Shown here in pieces: positions 6,355 through 13,291 of a stretch of 25,792 bases of DNA. Every line of letters begins with the position of its first letter. The first letter of the stretch is position 1. Origin of the DNA: Bilamarchaeum sp050303335 (GTDB lineage Archaea; Micrarchaeota; Micrarchaeia; Anstonellales; Bilamarchaeaceae); assembly GCA_050303335.1 (NCBI GenBank), contig JBNLBN010000018.1, positions 1-25,792 of the forward strand. Reading direction: 5' to 3'. The notes beneath the pieces were generated by a model. It saw nothing but the letters and a program-made list of their open reading frames with translations. It was not told where the DNA came from and searched no databases. The position numbers and the translations under genes are program-made.

Positions 6355-7107
6355 ATGAAAATACTCAAAGTCGGGGGAAGCATACTAACTGACAAAACCG
6401 GTTTCAAGAAGCAGAATCCGGAAAATATCAGGAGCATGGCAAAAATGATCGCTGAAATCTGGAATTCCGGAGCGCGCGATTTCATAGTAGTCCATGGTGC
6501 AGGTTCATTCGGCCATCCGCTTGTCATCAACTACGGGATCGACAACGGTATCAAAAGCGACAGGGAGAAGTACGGATATGCGGTGACGCACCACTCGTGC
6601 CGGGAACTATCCAAGATGCTCCTCGAGGAGATACTGAAACTTGAAGTTCCTGCAATCTCGATATCCACCGACCAGCTCGTTGTATCAAGGAACAGGCGGA
6701 TCGAGATTTTCCGCATGGACATCGTAAGAAACTACCTTCAGAGGGGCTTCCTTCCGATCCTGCACGGCGACATGGTTCCGGATTCTGAAATCGGCGGAGC
6801 AGTCTGTTCCGGAGACCAGGTGGTTTCATACCTTGGAAGGAATGCCGAATTCATAGTGATGGCAACAGATGTGGACGGCGTTCTTGACAGCGAGGGAAAC
6901 CTTATTCCGGAAGTAACGAGCATCGAAAAGATAGAAAGCCACCTGAAAGAAAAAAAGAATGATGTAACCGGATCGATGAAGGGCAAGCTTGAAGAGATAC
7001 TATCGATCGGTACCATATCCTACATAGTAAACGCAAACCATCCTGAAAGGATAAAAAAAATTATGAAGGGCGAATCAGCCCCTTCGACCAAAGTCTACTC
7101 CATATAA
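6355..7107 (+). CDS. ipk: Isopentenyl phosphate kinase
   Basis: This kinase phosphorylates isopentenyl phosphate to isopentenyl diphosphate with ATP, the last step of the archaeal mevalonate pathway. The 250-residue length is typical of the family, which belongs to the amino-acid kinase fold. The N-terminal KVGGSILTDK lysine/glycine loop, VHGAGSFGHP (46-55, with H54 matching the catalytic histidine of characterised archaeal enzymes), CSGDQVVSYLG and the ATDVDGV nucleotide-site segment are all visible. DVTGSMKGKLEE near the C terminus is also typical. The gene stands alone on the plus strand and is probably leaderless. Its product step follows directly from the decarboxylase encoded at 1907-3181. 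It overlaps the convergent lipoprotein gene by 13 bases. Confidence 0.95.
   Translation: MKILKVGGSILTDKTGFKKQNPENIRSMAKMIAEIWNSGARDFIVVHGAGSFGHPLVINYGIDNGIKSDREKYGYAVTHHSCRELSKMLLEEILKLEVPAISISTDQLVVSRNRRIEIFRMDIVRNYLQRGFLPILHGDMVPDSEIGGAVCSGDQVVSYLGRNAEFIVMATDVDGVLDSEGNLIPEVTSIEKIESHLKEKKNDVTGSMKGKLEEILSIGTISYIVNANHPERIKKIMKGESAPSTKVYSI
7053..7060 (-). terminator. U-tract terminator for the beta-propeller lipoprotein gene
   Basis: An A8 run on the plus strand gives U8 in the minus-strand transcript, about 35 nt past the stop codon and inside the isopentenyl phosphate kinase gene. Oligo-U tracts terminate archaeal RNA polymerase. Confidence 0.45.
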
Positions 7108-8948
7108 TAGATTGGTTCAGGCTCCTCGTATGGGAGTTCCACCGTTCCGATCTCATGAAGGTCATCAAGGCTGTTCATCCTGATCATTGAATTGGAGATC
7201 GTGTAGAGAACATCCTCAATGAAGAGAGATCTCTGGACAGAATTTCCGGACATCCAGTACCATCCTGATTTATCGAACTCCTCTTCTTCTGCGTGGCTGA
7301 TCCTTCCCCTAAGGTCGAATCCGTCACGGAACGAGAATATGTAAGCCCCCTGGAAAACGAAATCACCGTATTGGTATGGTTCCACATCCACGAATTGGCT
7401 TTCGTCTATCTCTGCAAGTGTTATCGGTATCACGAGAAGGTCCTTCTCATAATCGAAAAGGAATGCCCTGTGGTCGTGAAGAGCATAAGATTCAGTGCCG
7501 CGATCACCTATCTCGTATTTTGACACCTCCCTTGGCTTCTCGAAGTCTGATACATCGAACAGCGAAAGCTTGACTCCCTGGTACCAGGAGAAATCTCCCT
7601 CTTCAGCAGGAATCGCTTCCTTCCCGAGTCCTATGATATGCGTCTCGTTGACAGGGTGCAGATAGTCAGAATATCCCGGTATCTTGAGCTTCCCGAGGAT
7701 TTCCGGATCCTCCGGGTCGGCGAGGTCTATTACAAAAAGCGGATCCACTTTCTGGAACGTGACTACGTACGCCTTCTCTCCCATGAACCTCGCAGAATAT
7801 ATGCTCTCGCCCTTTGCCATGTCCTCGATCTTTCCGATCGTTTCAAGGTCCTCATCAAGGATATACAGGTTGTTCGATGTTGTCGTGGTTTGCGCTGACC
7901 TTGAAAGCCTTCCAGAGGTTGTCGCTATCCTGAAGTTTCCTTTGTATTCGTCCATCGAGAACTGGTTCAGCGGATGTCCCGGGACTTTTCCAGAAGCCGA
8001 GATATCAATGTCCCCTTCATCTATTGCTATCCTGTGTATTGCAGTGAAATCTCCAGAGTAGCTCCAGATGGGCCCGACCTCAGCCTCATCAGTGAATGTC
8101 GGGTGGACAAGGTATATGTTGTTTTTTGATACATACATGTCGCTAGTTCCTCCTGTGAGGTACACCTTGTTCTCTATCTCTCCTTCCGTTGAGAGCGACA
8201 CGATGCTCGCGAACCTGTAGCTTCTTGCAGGAATGTCGAAGTAGTATGTGTCCGGGAAATCGTCTACGATGATGCCGTTCCTGTATATTACAGGCGGCTT
8301 CGCATTTTCATAGACATATTTGTTCACGACAGCATATACATGGTCGCCGATCATCCTTGAGCTGAAATAGTTCCCTTCAATTGTAGTCTCCTGGAGCAGT
8401 TCCGGTGCCTTCCTGTCTCCGATGTCATATGTTGCAATGAGCGTGTTCTCCTTCCTGAAATACTCCGGCGCAATTGCTTTCTGCGCATAGTCTACAACAT
8501 TGACCGGAACATCCTGGCTGAATAAGAACAGCCTGTCCCCGTTTACATACAAATCTACCGGTCTCCCGTTGATCTCGGTTTCCGACACTATCTGCGCATC
8601 TTTAGCAGGGTAGGAATCTACGATCACGAGCATGTTTCCGTTGATTAGGTAGATGTATTCTCCGTCCGTCTTGACAAAATCAGCCTCATCGACGCCTTCC
8701 ACCTGGATGTTCGTTTCGGAATAGTCCAGTCCGCCGCTTGCCTCGTCTGCCGTAGCAGAAAGCGGCATCATCACCTTCTCTATCCCGTACCGGTACATCG
8801 GGTAGTCTATGTTGTTGTCCTCAAGAAAAGCGTCAATCTCTGCCTGAGACTGGAATTTCTTTACATTGGAATTCTCCTCCTCGACCGTGCTGGTGCAACC
8901 GAAAATCGAAAAAAGCACGATACCAGCCATAAGTATTTTCATATCCAT
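7095..8948 (-). CDS. Secreted lipoprotein with C-terminal-type beta-propeller domain (PF09826-like)
   Basis: A 617-residue exported protein. The first residues MDMKILMAGIVLFSIFGC form a signal peptide ending in a lipobox, with C18 as the likely lipidated residue, so the protein should sit on the outer face of the membrane. After a short acidic linker comes the pattern of the secreted beta-propeller family distantly related to WD-40 (COG4880): YSETNIQVEGVDEADFVKTDGEYIYLINGN, repeated strands ending in YVVTFQKVDPLFVIDLADPEDPEILGKLKIPGYSDYLHP, and the later SLFDVSDFEKPREVSKYEIGDRG. These blades are visible at about residues 75-105, 405-445 and 470-495. Its function is unknown; surface binding or protease-inhibitor-like roles are guesses. 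It is probably leaderless, with TTTATAAA centred 25-26 nt before the start. Confidence 0.85.
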   Translation of the reverse strand: MDMKILMAGIVLFSIFGCTSTVEEENSNVKKFQSQAEIDAFLEDNNIDYPMYRYGIEKVMMPLSATADEASGGLDYSETNIQVEGVDEADFVKTDGEYIYLINGNMLVIVDSYPAKDAQIVSETEINGRPVDLYVNGDRLFLFSQDVPVNVVDYAQKAIAPEYFRKENTLIATYDIGDRKAPELLQETTIEGNYFSSRMIGDHVYAVVNKYVYENAKPPVIYRNGIIVDDFPDTYYFDIPARSYRFASIVSLSTEGEIENKVYLTGGTSDMYVSKNNIYLVHPTFTDEAEVGPIWSYSGDFTAIHRIAIDEGDIDISASGKVPGHPLNQFSMDEYKGNFRIATTSGRLSRSAQTTTTSNNLYILDEDLETIGKIEDMAKGESIYSARFMGEKAYVVTFQKVDPLFVIDLADPEDPEILGKLKIPGYSDYLHPVNETHIIGLGKEAIPAEEGDFSWYQGVKLSLFDVSDFEKPREVSKYEIGDRGTESYALHDHRAFLFDYEKDLLVIPITLAEIDESQFVDVEPYQYGDFVFQGAYIFSFRDGFDLRGRISHAEEEEFDKSGWYWMSGNSVQRSLFIEDVLYTISNSMIRMNSLDDLHEIGTVELPYEEPEPIYYME

Positions 8949-8950
8949 GA

Positions 8951-8968
8951 TTAGCTAATTGCATGCAA
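8951..8968. promoter_or_regulatory. Two abutting perfect palindromes between TATA box and start (possible operator)
   Basis: TTAGCTAA (8951-8958) and TTGCATGCAA (8959-8968) are both perfect palindromes. They fill the space between the TATA box (8970-8977) and the start codon (8948) of the beta-propeller lipoprotein. A dimeric regulator bound there would block initiation. Confidence 0.4.
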
Positions 8969-8969
8969 C

Positions 8970-8977
8970 TTTATAAA
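8970..8977 (-). promoter_or_regulatory. TATA box of the beta-propeller lipoprotein
   Basis: TTTATAAA is centred 25-26 nt before the ATG at 8948, consistent with a leaderless transcript. Confidence 0.6.
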
Positions 8978-8998
8978 TGAAAATTGATTTGGTTCGCT

Positions 8999-9382
8999 TC
9001 AGACCGAAAATTCCTCAAGTTTCCTGCCAAGGGCATTAGCGTTCTCCCAGTTGATTCCGAAGCTCTTTTGGTTCTCCCTGAAGATTGAAAGCGGAACGAA
9101 AACCCAGGGCTTCCTGTTCCTCCGCCATCCGATAAAGCAGTTTATCCCACTAACCTTCTCCCATTCCATGAGGTTCTGGAACTGGCTCCGGTCAATGTTC
9201 AGGTTCTCCTTCTCCCATGCCTTTGCCTCGATCCCGAGCTGTACGCCTCTCTTGAAAACCAGTATATCCGGACTGAGCGAGTTCACGCCCGAGCCGGCAG
9301 CGCGGATGACGCAGAATCCCCTGTCTGAAAAGTAGCCGATCAGTTCTCTTTCTGCACGGGATCCTTTCACATAAGTTCGCAT
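8999..9382 (-). CDS. hjc: Holliday junction resolvase Hjc
   Basis: Archaeal Hjc resolves four-way DNA junctions during recombination and fork repair. The protein is 127 residues from the preferred ATG at 9382, a normal Hjc length. It has KGSRAERELI at the N terminus (active-site glutamate in AERE), FCVIRAAGSGVNSLSPDIL with D39, and GIEAKAW with E52 and K54, which together make the nuclease motif. The in-frame GTG at 9385 is rejected because TTTATAT (9404-9410) lies 25 nt before the ATG. The gene sits 27 bases behind the receiver gene and about 50 bases before the lipoprotein gene, in a region rich in repair functions. Confidence 0.93.
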   Translation of the reverse strand: MRTYVKGSRAERELIGYFSDRGFCVIRAAGSGVNSLSPDILVFKRGVQLGIEAKAWEKENLNIDRSQFQNLMEWEKVSGINCFIGWRRNRKPWVFVPLSIFRENQKSFGINWENANALGRKLEEFSV

Positions 9383-9403
9383 CACGATATGTACGCTTTA
9401 GAC

Positions 9404-9410
9404 TTTATAT
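9404..9410 (-). promoter_or_regulatory. TATA box of hjc
   Basis: The plus strand reads TTTATAT; on the minus strand ATATAAA is centred 25 nt before the ATG at 9382, touching the receiver gene's stop codon. Confidence 0.5.
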
Positions 9411-9841
9411 CACTTTGTAATAAGGCCCATGGCATATGCTTCAATCAGGGAATAGAGCGTTTCAGGGTCCTTCTTTGAACAGACAGCCAGAACTCCAACG
9501 CTGCTCACTTCAGAAACCAATGTAGTATACAAAATTACCTTTATTCCAGGGAATTCCTCCCTTATCTTGGTTGCAAGGGTCATTCCGTCCATCTCGGGCA
9601 TTATGAAATCAGTCACGACCAGGTCCGGCGGGCTCCTGCGGATCATCTGGAGAGCCTCCTCTCCGTTCCTTGCAGTTCTAACATTGTGTTCTAATGACAG
9701 CCTTCTCCTGTGGGCATTTACTATCTCGGGCTGGTCGTCAACCACTAGGATCCCGATGCATTTAGGATCCTTTTTTCTCAACCCGCTCCTGTATTTTTCA
9801 CACCTTCCTCCCTCAGTGCATCTGGCTGGCTTCAAACTCAT
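9410..9841 (-). CDS. Stand-alone response-regulator receiver domain with Cys-containing N-terminal extension
   Basis: A single CheY-like receiver domain (about residues 28-143) and nothing else. It has the acidic pair DD (35-36), the phospho-acceptor D78 in VVTDFIMPEMDG, the switch threonine in LYTT (106-107) and a conserved lysine in CSKKDP (123-124), so it should be phosphorylatable. There is no output domain and no histidine kinase in the window. The first 28 residues carry three cysteines (C8, C14, C28) and many basic residues; their role is unknown. A TTG at 9862 is in frame, but ATG 9841 is chosen because ATTTATTAATTT (9861-9872) lies 26 nt upstream. Confidence 0.88.
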   Translation of the reverse strand: MSLKPARCTEGGRCEKYRSGLRKKDPKCIGILVVDDQPEIVNAHRRRLSLEHNVRTARNGEEALQMIRRSPPDLVVTDFIMPEMDGMTLATKIREEFPGIKVILYTTLVSEVSSVGVLAVCSKKDPETLYSLIEAYAMGLITK

Positions 9842-9860
9842 AAAAAATTTATATATCCAC

Positions 9861-9872
9861 AAATTAATAAAT
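9861..9872 (-). promoter_or_regulatory. TATA box of the receiver gene
   Basis: ATTTATTAATTT on the minus strand is centred 26 nt before the ATG at 9841. Confidence 0.5.
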
Positions 9873-9893
9873 CCAACTCCTTCTTTGAGATAG

Positions 9894-9903
9894 AAATTAA
9901 TGG
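9894..9903 (+). promoter_or_regulatory. TATA-like element of uvrB
   Basis: AAATTAATGG is centred about 27 nt before the uvrB ATG at 9925; no Shine-Dalgarno site is visible. Confidence 0.4.
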
Positions 9904-9924
9904 ATTCTGCGCCAAATCAAGATT

Positions 9925-11820
9925 ATGGATTTTCAATTGGAATCGCCCTATTCGCCTGCAGGAGACCAGCCGGAGGCCATAGAAAAACTCTCAAACAGGA
10001 AAAAAATCCAAACCCTGCTCGGAGTAACGGGTTCGGGAAAGACGTTCACGATGGCAAATGTCATAGCCAGGCTCAACAAGCCGGCTCTTGTTATTTCGCA
10101 TAACAAGACACTTGCGGCTCAGCTCTATGCGGAATTCCAGCAGTTCTTTCCGAAAAACAATGTGGGATTCTTCATATCATATTACGACTATTACCAGCCC
10201 GAAAGTTACATAGCAAAAACTGACACATATATCGAGAAGGAGGCAGACCGGAACGAGAAAATCGAGGAATTCCGGCTGCAGGCAACGTCCTACCTACTTT
10301 CCGGCGAACCGACGGTAATCATCGCATCCGTTTCATGCATATACGGCCTTGGAAATCCGGGAACTTACGAGAGCCTCGGACTGAAGTTCGTTATCGGGAA
10401 TTCCATCAGGAGAAAGGAGCTTCTGCGATCACTCATCCGCATGCAGTATGAGAGGAACAATTCGAGCCTTTCAAAGGGCAGTTTCCGCCTGAGGGGGGAC
10501 ATACTGGAAGTGGTCCCGCCATTTTCAGACGATGCAGTGCGGATCCATTTCAGCGGGGAGACAATCCAGAAAATAGAATTCTTTGACATTCTCACGAACA
10601 GGAGAAAAGAAGTTCAGAGCTATCTCCTTTTCCCTGCAAAGCACTTCGTCGTCCCTGATGAGACCGTAGATGATGCGTTGCAGTCGATCCGCAAAGAGCT
10701 TGAAGAGACGGCACCGAAGCTGAACGCGCTTGAGCGGCAGAGGCTGGAGCAGAGGACGAAATACGACCTGGAGATGATCGAGGAAATGGGTTACTGCTCT
10801 GGTATCGAGAATTACTCAAGGCATTTCGACAGGAGGAAGCCCGGGCAGAGGCCATACTGCCTCCTGGATTATTTTCCGGATGACTTCCTTATGTTCATTG
10901 ACGAATCGCATGTTACGATTCCGCAGTTGCGCGGCATGTATTTCGGAGACCTTTCAAGGAAAAAATCCCTTGTTGAGAACGGATTCCGCCTACCGTGCGC
11001 GTATGACAACAGGCCCCTGAAATTCGAGGAATTCCAGTCATTCATGAAGAACGTTATATTCGTCTCGGCAACCCCAAGCGGCTTCGAGCTGGAAAATTCC
11101 GATGCTGTGGTGGAGCAGATCGTCCGGCCTACCGGACTGGTCGATCCTGCAATAGAGATCAGGAAAACCGATGGCCAGATAAACGATCTTTTGAATGAGA
11201 TAAATGAAAGGGCAAAAATCAAGGAGAAGGTCCTTGTGACAACCCTCACGAAGAAGATGGCAGAGGACCTGTCAAGCTATCTGCATGAAAAGGGGGCCAG
11301 GGTGCGTTATCTCCATTCTGAAATAGATTCGCTTGAACGTACAGCACTGATCCGGTCACTTCGAGCAGACAAGTTTGACTGCATCGTGGGCATCAACCTC
11401 CTTCGTGAAGGGCTCGACATTCCGGAAGTCTCGCTAGTCGCGATACTGGATGCCGACAAATCCGGGTTCCTCAGGAGCACCCAATCGCTTGTGCAGACCA
11501 TCGGACGCGCAGCAAGGAATGTAAACGGGAAAGTGATACTGTATGCCGATTCTGTCTCATCTGCTATGAGGGATGCGATTTCTGAAACGGACCGGAGGAG
11601 GGCAAAGCAGATCGAATACAACAGGCTCCACAACATCAAGCCAAGAACAATAGTAAAGCCGATTCCGGCAGATGAGATTGCAGAGGTTCCAAAGAGCATG
11701 AACAAGAAACAGAAAGAGGAAGCAGTCGCGATGCTTGAAGAGCAGATGAAGGCTGCAGCGGAAAAGCTTGACTTCGAGACTGCAATAAAAATAAGGGACA
11801 GGATCCGTTCGCTCAATTAG
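9925..11820 (+). CDS. uvrB: Excinuclease ABC subunit B (UvrB)
   Basis: UvrB is the damage-verifying helicase-like subunit of bacterial-type nucleotide excision repair; it receives damaged DNA from UvrA and recruits UvrC. The 631-residue protein begins FQLESPYSPAGDQPEAIE, has Walker A GVTGSGKT (33-40), the beta-hairpin region SYYDYYQPESYIAKTD that inserts between strands (near 85-100), motif II-type FIDESHVTIPQLRGMY and the C-terminal helicase segment LREGLDIPEVSLVAILDADKSGFLRS. It ends with a UVR coiled-coil motif (last 40 residues) that binds UvrC. Length and order are normal. It is convergent with the permuted-GTPase gene with a 4-base overlap. In archaea this system is usually regarded as acquired from bacteria. 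Confidence 0.97.
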   Translation: MDFQLESPYSPAGDQPEAIEKLSNRKKIQTLLGVTGSGKTFTMANVIARLNKPALVISHNKTLAAQLYAEFQQFFPKNNVGFFISYYDYYQPESYIAKTDTYIEKEADRNEKIEEFRLQATSYLLSGEPTVIIASVSCIYGLGNPGTYESLGLKFVIGNSIRRKELLRSLIRMQYERNNSSLSKGSFRLRGDILEVVPPFSDDAVRIHFSGETIQKIEFFDILTNRRKEVQSYLLFPAKHFVVPDETVDDALQSIRKELEETAPKLNALERQRLEQRTKYDLEMIEEMGYCSGIENYSRHFDRRKPGQRPYCLLDYFPDDFLMFIDESHVTIPQLRGMYFGDLSRKKSLVENGFRLPCAYDNRPLKFEEFQSFMKNVIFVSATPSGFELENSDAVVEQIVRPTGLVDPAIEIRKTDGQINDLLNEINERAKIKEKVLVTTLTKKMAEDLSSYLHEKGARVRYLHSEIDSLERTALIRSLRADKFDCIVGINLLREGLDIPEVSLVAILDADKSGFLRSTQSLVQTIGRAARNVNGKVILYADSVSSAMRDAISETDRRRAKQIEYNRLHNIKPRTIVKPIPADEIAEVPKSMNKKQKEEAVAMLEEQMKAAAEKLDFETAIKIRDRIRSLN

Positions 11821-12524
11821 ATCTCCGGGGCATCCCGCAGGGCGCGAAGAAGTATCTTCGATGCCTCCTGCAGGTTGTATTCCCCTCCTTTTATGAACAA
11901 ATTCCTCTTTTTTGCTATCTCAATAAGCATGTCCTCCGCGCTTTCTGCGGATACAATCCCCAATTTTTCGAAAACCCATTTCTTCAGTTTCGGCATGCGC
12001 AGTACCTTCTCCGCTTCCTGATAGCCGTATTCAGGATTGTCGTCAACGTTGATCGCTTTTTTCCTCACAAGGTCCTCCTTCGCCTCTTTTTTGGGGTATG
12101 TCCCGCGGAAGTCTGTCAGCGTCAGGTCATCATTTATCCGTATCCATTGCTGGTTCTTGGTCGTTCCTGCAACCGATGAAACCTTGGCGATCTTTTTCCT
12201 TGCGATCATGTTGATCATGGAGCTCTTCCCGACATTCGGGTATCCTATGAAGAGCGCCCTTACCGGCCTCTTGTCCGTCCTCTCAAGTATCGCGTTGATT
12301 ATCCTCTTCCGGTCATCCTTGTTCTTTGCACTCACTGCTATTGCCCTTTTCGGGATCTCGACATCTCCAACGAGGTCGATCTTGTTCACTGCGATTATAA
12401 GCCTGCTTGTACCTGACATCCTTTCGGCAACCGGCAGCCTGGTCCCTGCTATGTCACGGGCATCGACCACTTCGACAATTACATCCGCCTCATGGATGAG
12501 CTTCTTCAATTCCTTCATCATCAT
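11817..12524 (-). CDS. Circularly permuted GTPase of the YlqF/RbgA-MJ1464 class (ribosome assembly)
   Basis: A 235-residue GTPase with motifs in permuted order: G4 NKID (47-50), G5 SAK (65-67), then G1 GYPNVGKSS (94-102), a threonine pair (121-122) and G3 DFRG (138-141). This order defines the YlqF/RbgA/YjeQ class, whose members assist ribosome subunit maturation. The G3 motif is DFRG followed by TYPKKEA, where most relatives have DTPG, an unusual substitution. The C-terminal 90 residues are helical and family-like. Three ATG codons occur in tandem (12524, 12521, 12518); the first overlaps the upstream lipoprotein stop as ATGA, and the third has AGGG six nt upstream, so the exact start is uncertain by two codons. 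Confidence 0.9.
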   Translation of the reverse strand: MMMKELKKLIHEADVIVEVVDARDIAGTRLPVAERMSGTSRLIIAVNKIDLVGDVEIPKRAIAVSAKNKDDRKRIINAILERTDKRPVRALFIGYPNVGKSSMINMIARKKIAKVSSVAGTTKNQQWIRINDDLTLTDFRGTYPKKEAKEDLVRKKAINVDDNPEYGYQEAEKVLRMPKLKKWVFEKLGIVSAESAEDMLIEIAKKRNLFIKGGEYNLQEASKILLRALRDAPEI

Positions 12525-13231
12525 CCCTTGGGCGTGACGATTACCCTCATGCTGGGCTTTGTGTATACCGGACTGATGATCACCGGCCTTGAAGTGTTGG
12601 TGCTCCCATCAAGAACTCCGCCATCGTAATTTTCCGCAATGGTGGATGATGTCCTTGGGCCGTTTCCGACATTGAAGAGTGCGATATTGTTCGCCTTCGC
12701 ATAGACGTCTCCCTCGATGGTGAATATTCCTGAAAGGTACGTCTCCCTGGGCCGGTCCCTGATCACGCTGATCGTGAAGGACCTGGTTGATCCCGGATCG
12801 ATGTCATTGATGATGTAGACGTTCTGGACGCCATCGATAGAACCGACATAGTCCCCGAAGCCGCTGGAATTCCGCTCGAAAATCATTGCCCTGAAGCTTT
12901 CAGGGATGGTGGTTCCAAGGAAGCTGATCGACGCAGGCGGCTTGTGCACTGCGAAAACGCCGTCCATAAGAGGGACCCCCCCAATGTTCTCGACAGTCAC
13001 TACAAACTGGACATGAAGCTCGTCTTCAGCCCCTTCCTCTGTTTCTTCCGCAATTTCCATGCTTTCCATACTCTCCTCGATCCGGTCTACTTTCTCCTCT
13101 ATCCCGTTGATATGTTCCTCGAGGTCGGAAACCTTTTCTTCAAGCTCCTGGAGCTTGCTGTCATTGACTGCGGGCTCAGGCTCACTAATGCATCCGAATA
13201 TCAGCAGTACTGCAATCAGCAAATATTTCAT
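12521..13231 (-). CDS. Lipoprotein with N-terminal coiled coil and beta-rich domain, function unknown
   Basis: A 236-residue exported protein. MKYLLIAVLLIFGC is a signal peptide with lipobox; C14 is the likely lipidation site. Residues about 24-60 form a regular heptad coiled coil (LQELEEKVSDLEEHINGIEE and onward), followed by an acidic linker (EETEEGAEDE). From about residue 72 comes a beta-rich domain, with FVVTVENIGGVPL and NDIDPGSTRSFTISV resembling CARDB-type or other Ig-like surface domains. I do not recognise a named family. The coiled coil may oligomerise the protein on the cell surface. The gene heads a two-gene unit with the GTPase (4-base overlap), although nothing obvious links the functions. 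A TATA box, GTTTAATAGG, lies 25 nt upstream. Confidence 0.75.
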   Translation of the reverse strand: MKYLLIAVLLIFGCISEPEPAVNDSKLQELEEKVSDLEEHINGIEEKVDRIEESMESMEIAEETEEGAEDELHVQFVVTVENIGGVPLMDGVFAVHKPPASISFLGTTIPESFRAMIFERNSSGFGDYVGSIDGVQNVYIINDIDPGSTRSFTISVIRDRPRETYLSGIFTIEGDVYAKANNIALFNVGNGPRTSSTIAENYDGGVLDGSTNTSRPVIISPVYTKPSMRVIVTPKG

Positions 13232-13250
13232 GAACAGATTTCTGGAACAT

Positions 13251-13260
13251 CCTATTAAAC
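13251..13260 (-). promoter_or_regulatory. TATA box of the coiled-coil lipoprotein-GTPase unit
   Basis: GTTTAATAGG on the minus strand is centred 25 nt before the ATG at 13231. Read on the plus strand, the same AT-rich element lies about 27 nt before the uvrA Shine-Dalgarno site and may serve both directions. Confidence 0.5.
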
Positions 13261-13282
13261 CTTATTTGTCAAATATTTTTCT

Positions 13283-13286
13283 GGTG
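13283..13286 (+). promoter_or_regulatory. Shine-Dalgarno site pointing to an ATA start for uvrA
   Basis: GGTG lies 5 nt before ATA at 13292, the same spacing as the AGGTG sites of other genes in the window (5-6 nt). There is no ATG, GTG or TTG in frame between the upstream stop (13256-13258) and GTG 13346. Confidence 0.6.
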
Positions 13287-13291
13287 GGAAA

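Noticed and set aside
8949..8998. Small RNA gene or attachment site in the gap before the beta-propeller gene
   Set aside because: The 50-base gap is explained by a TATA box and two short palindromes; there is no tRNA-like fold or direct repeat.
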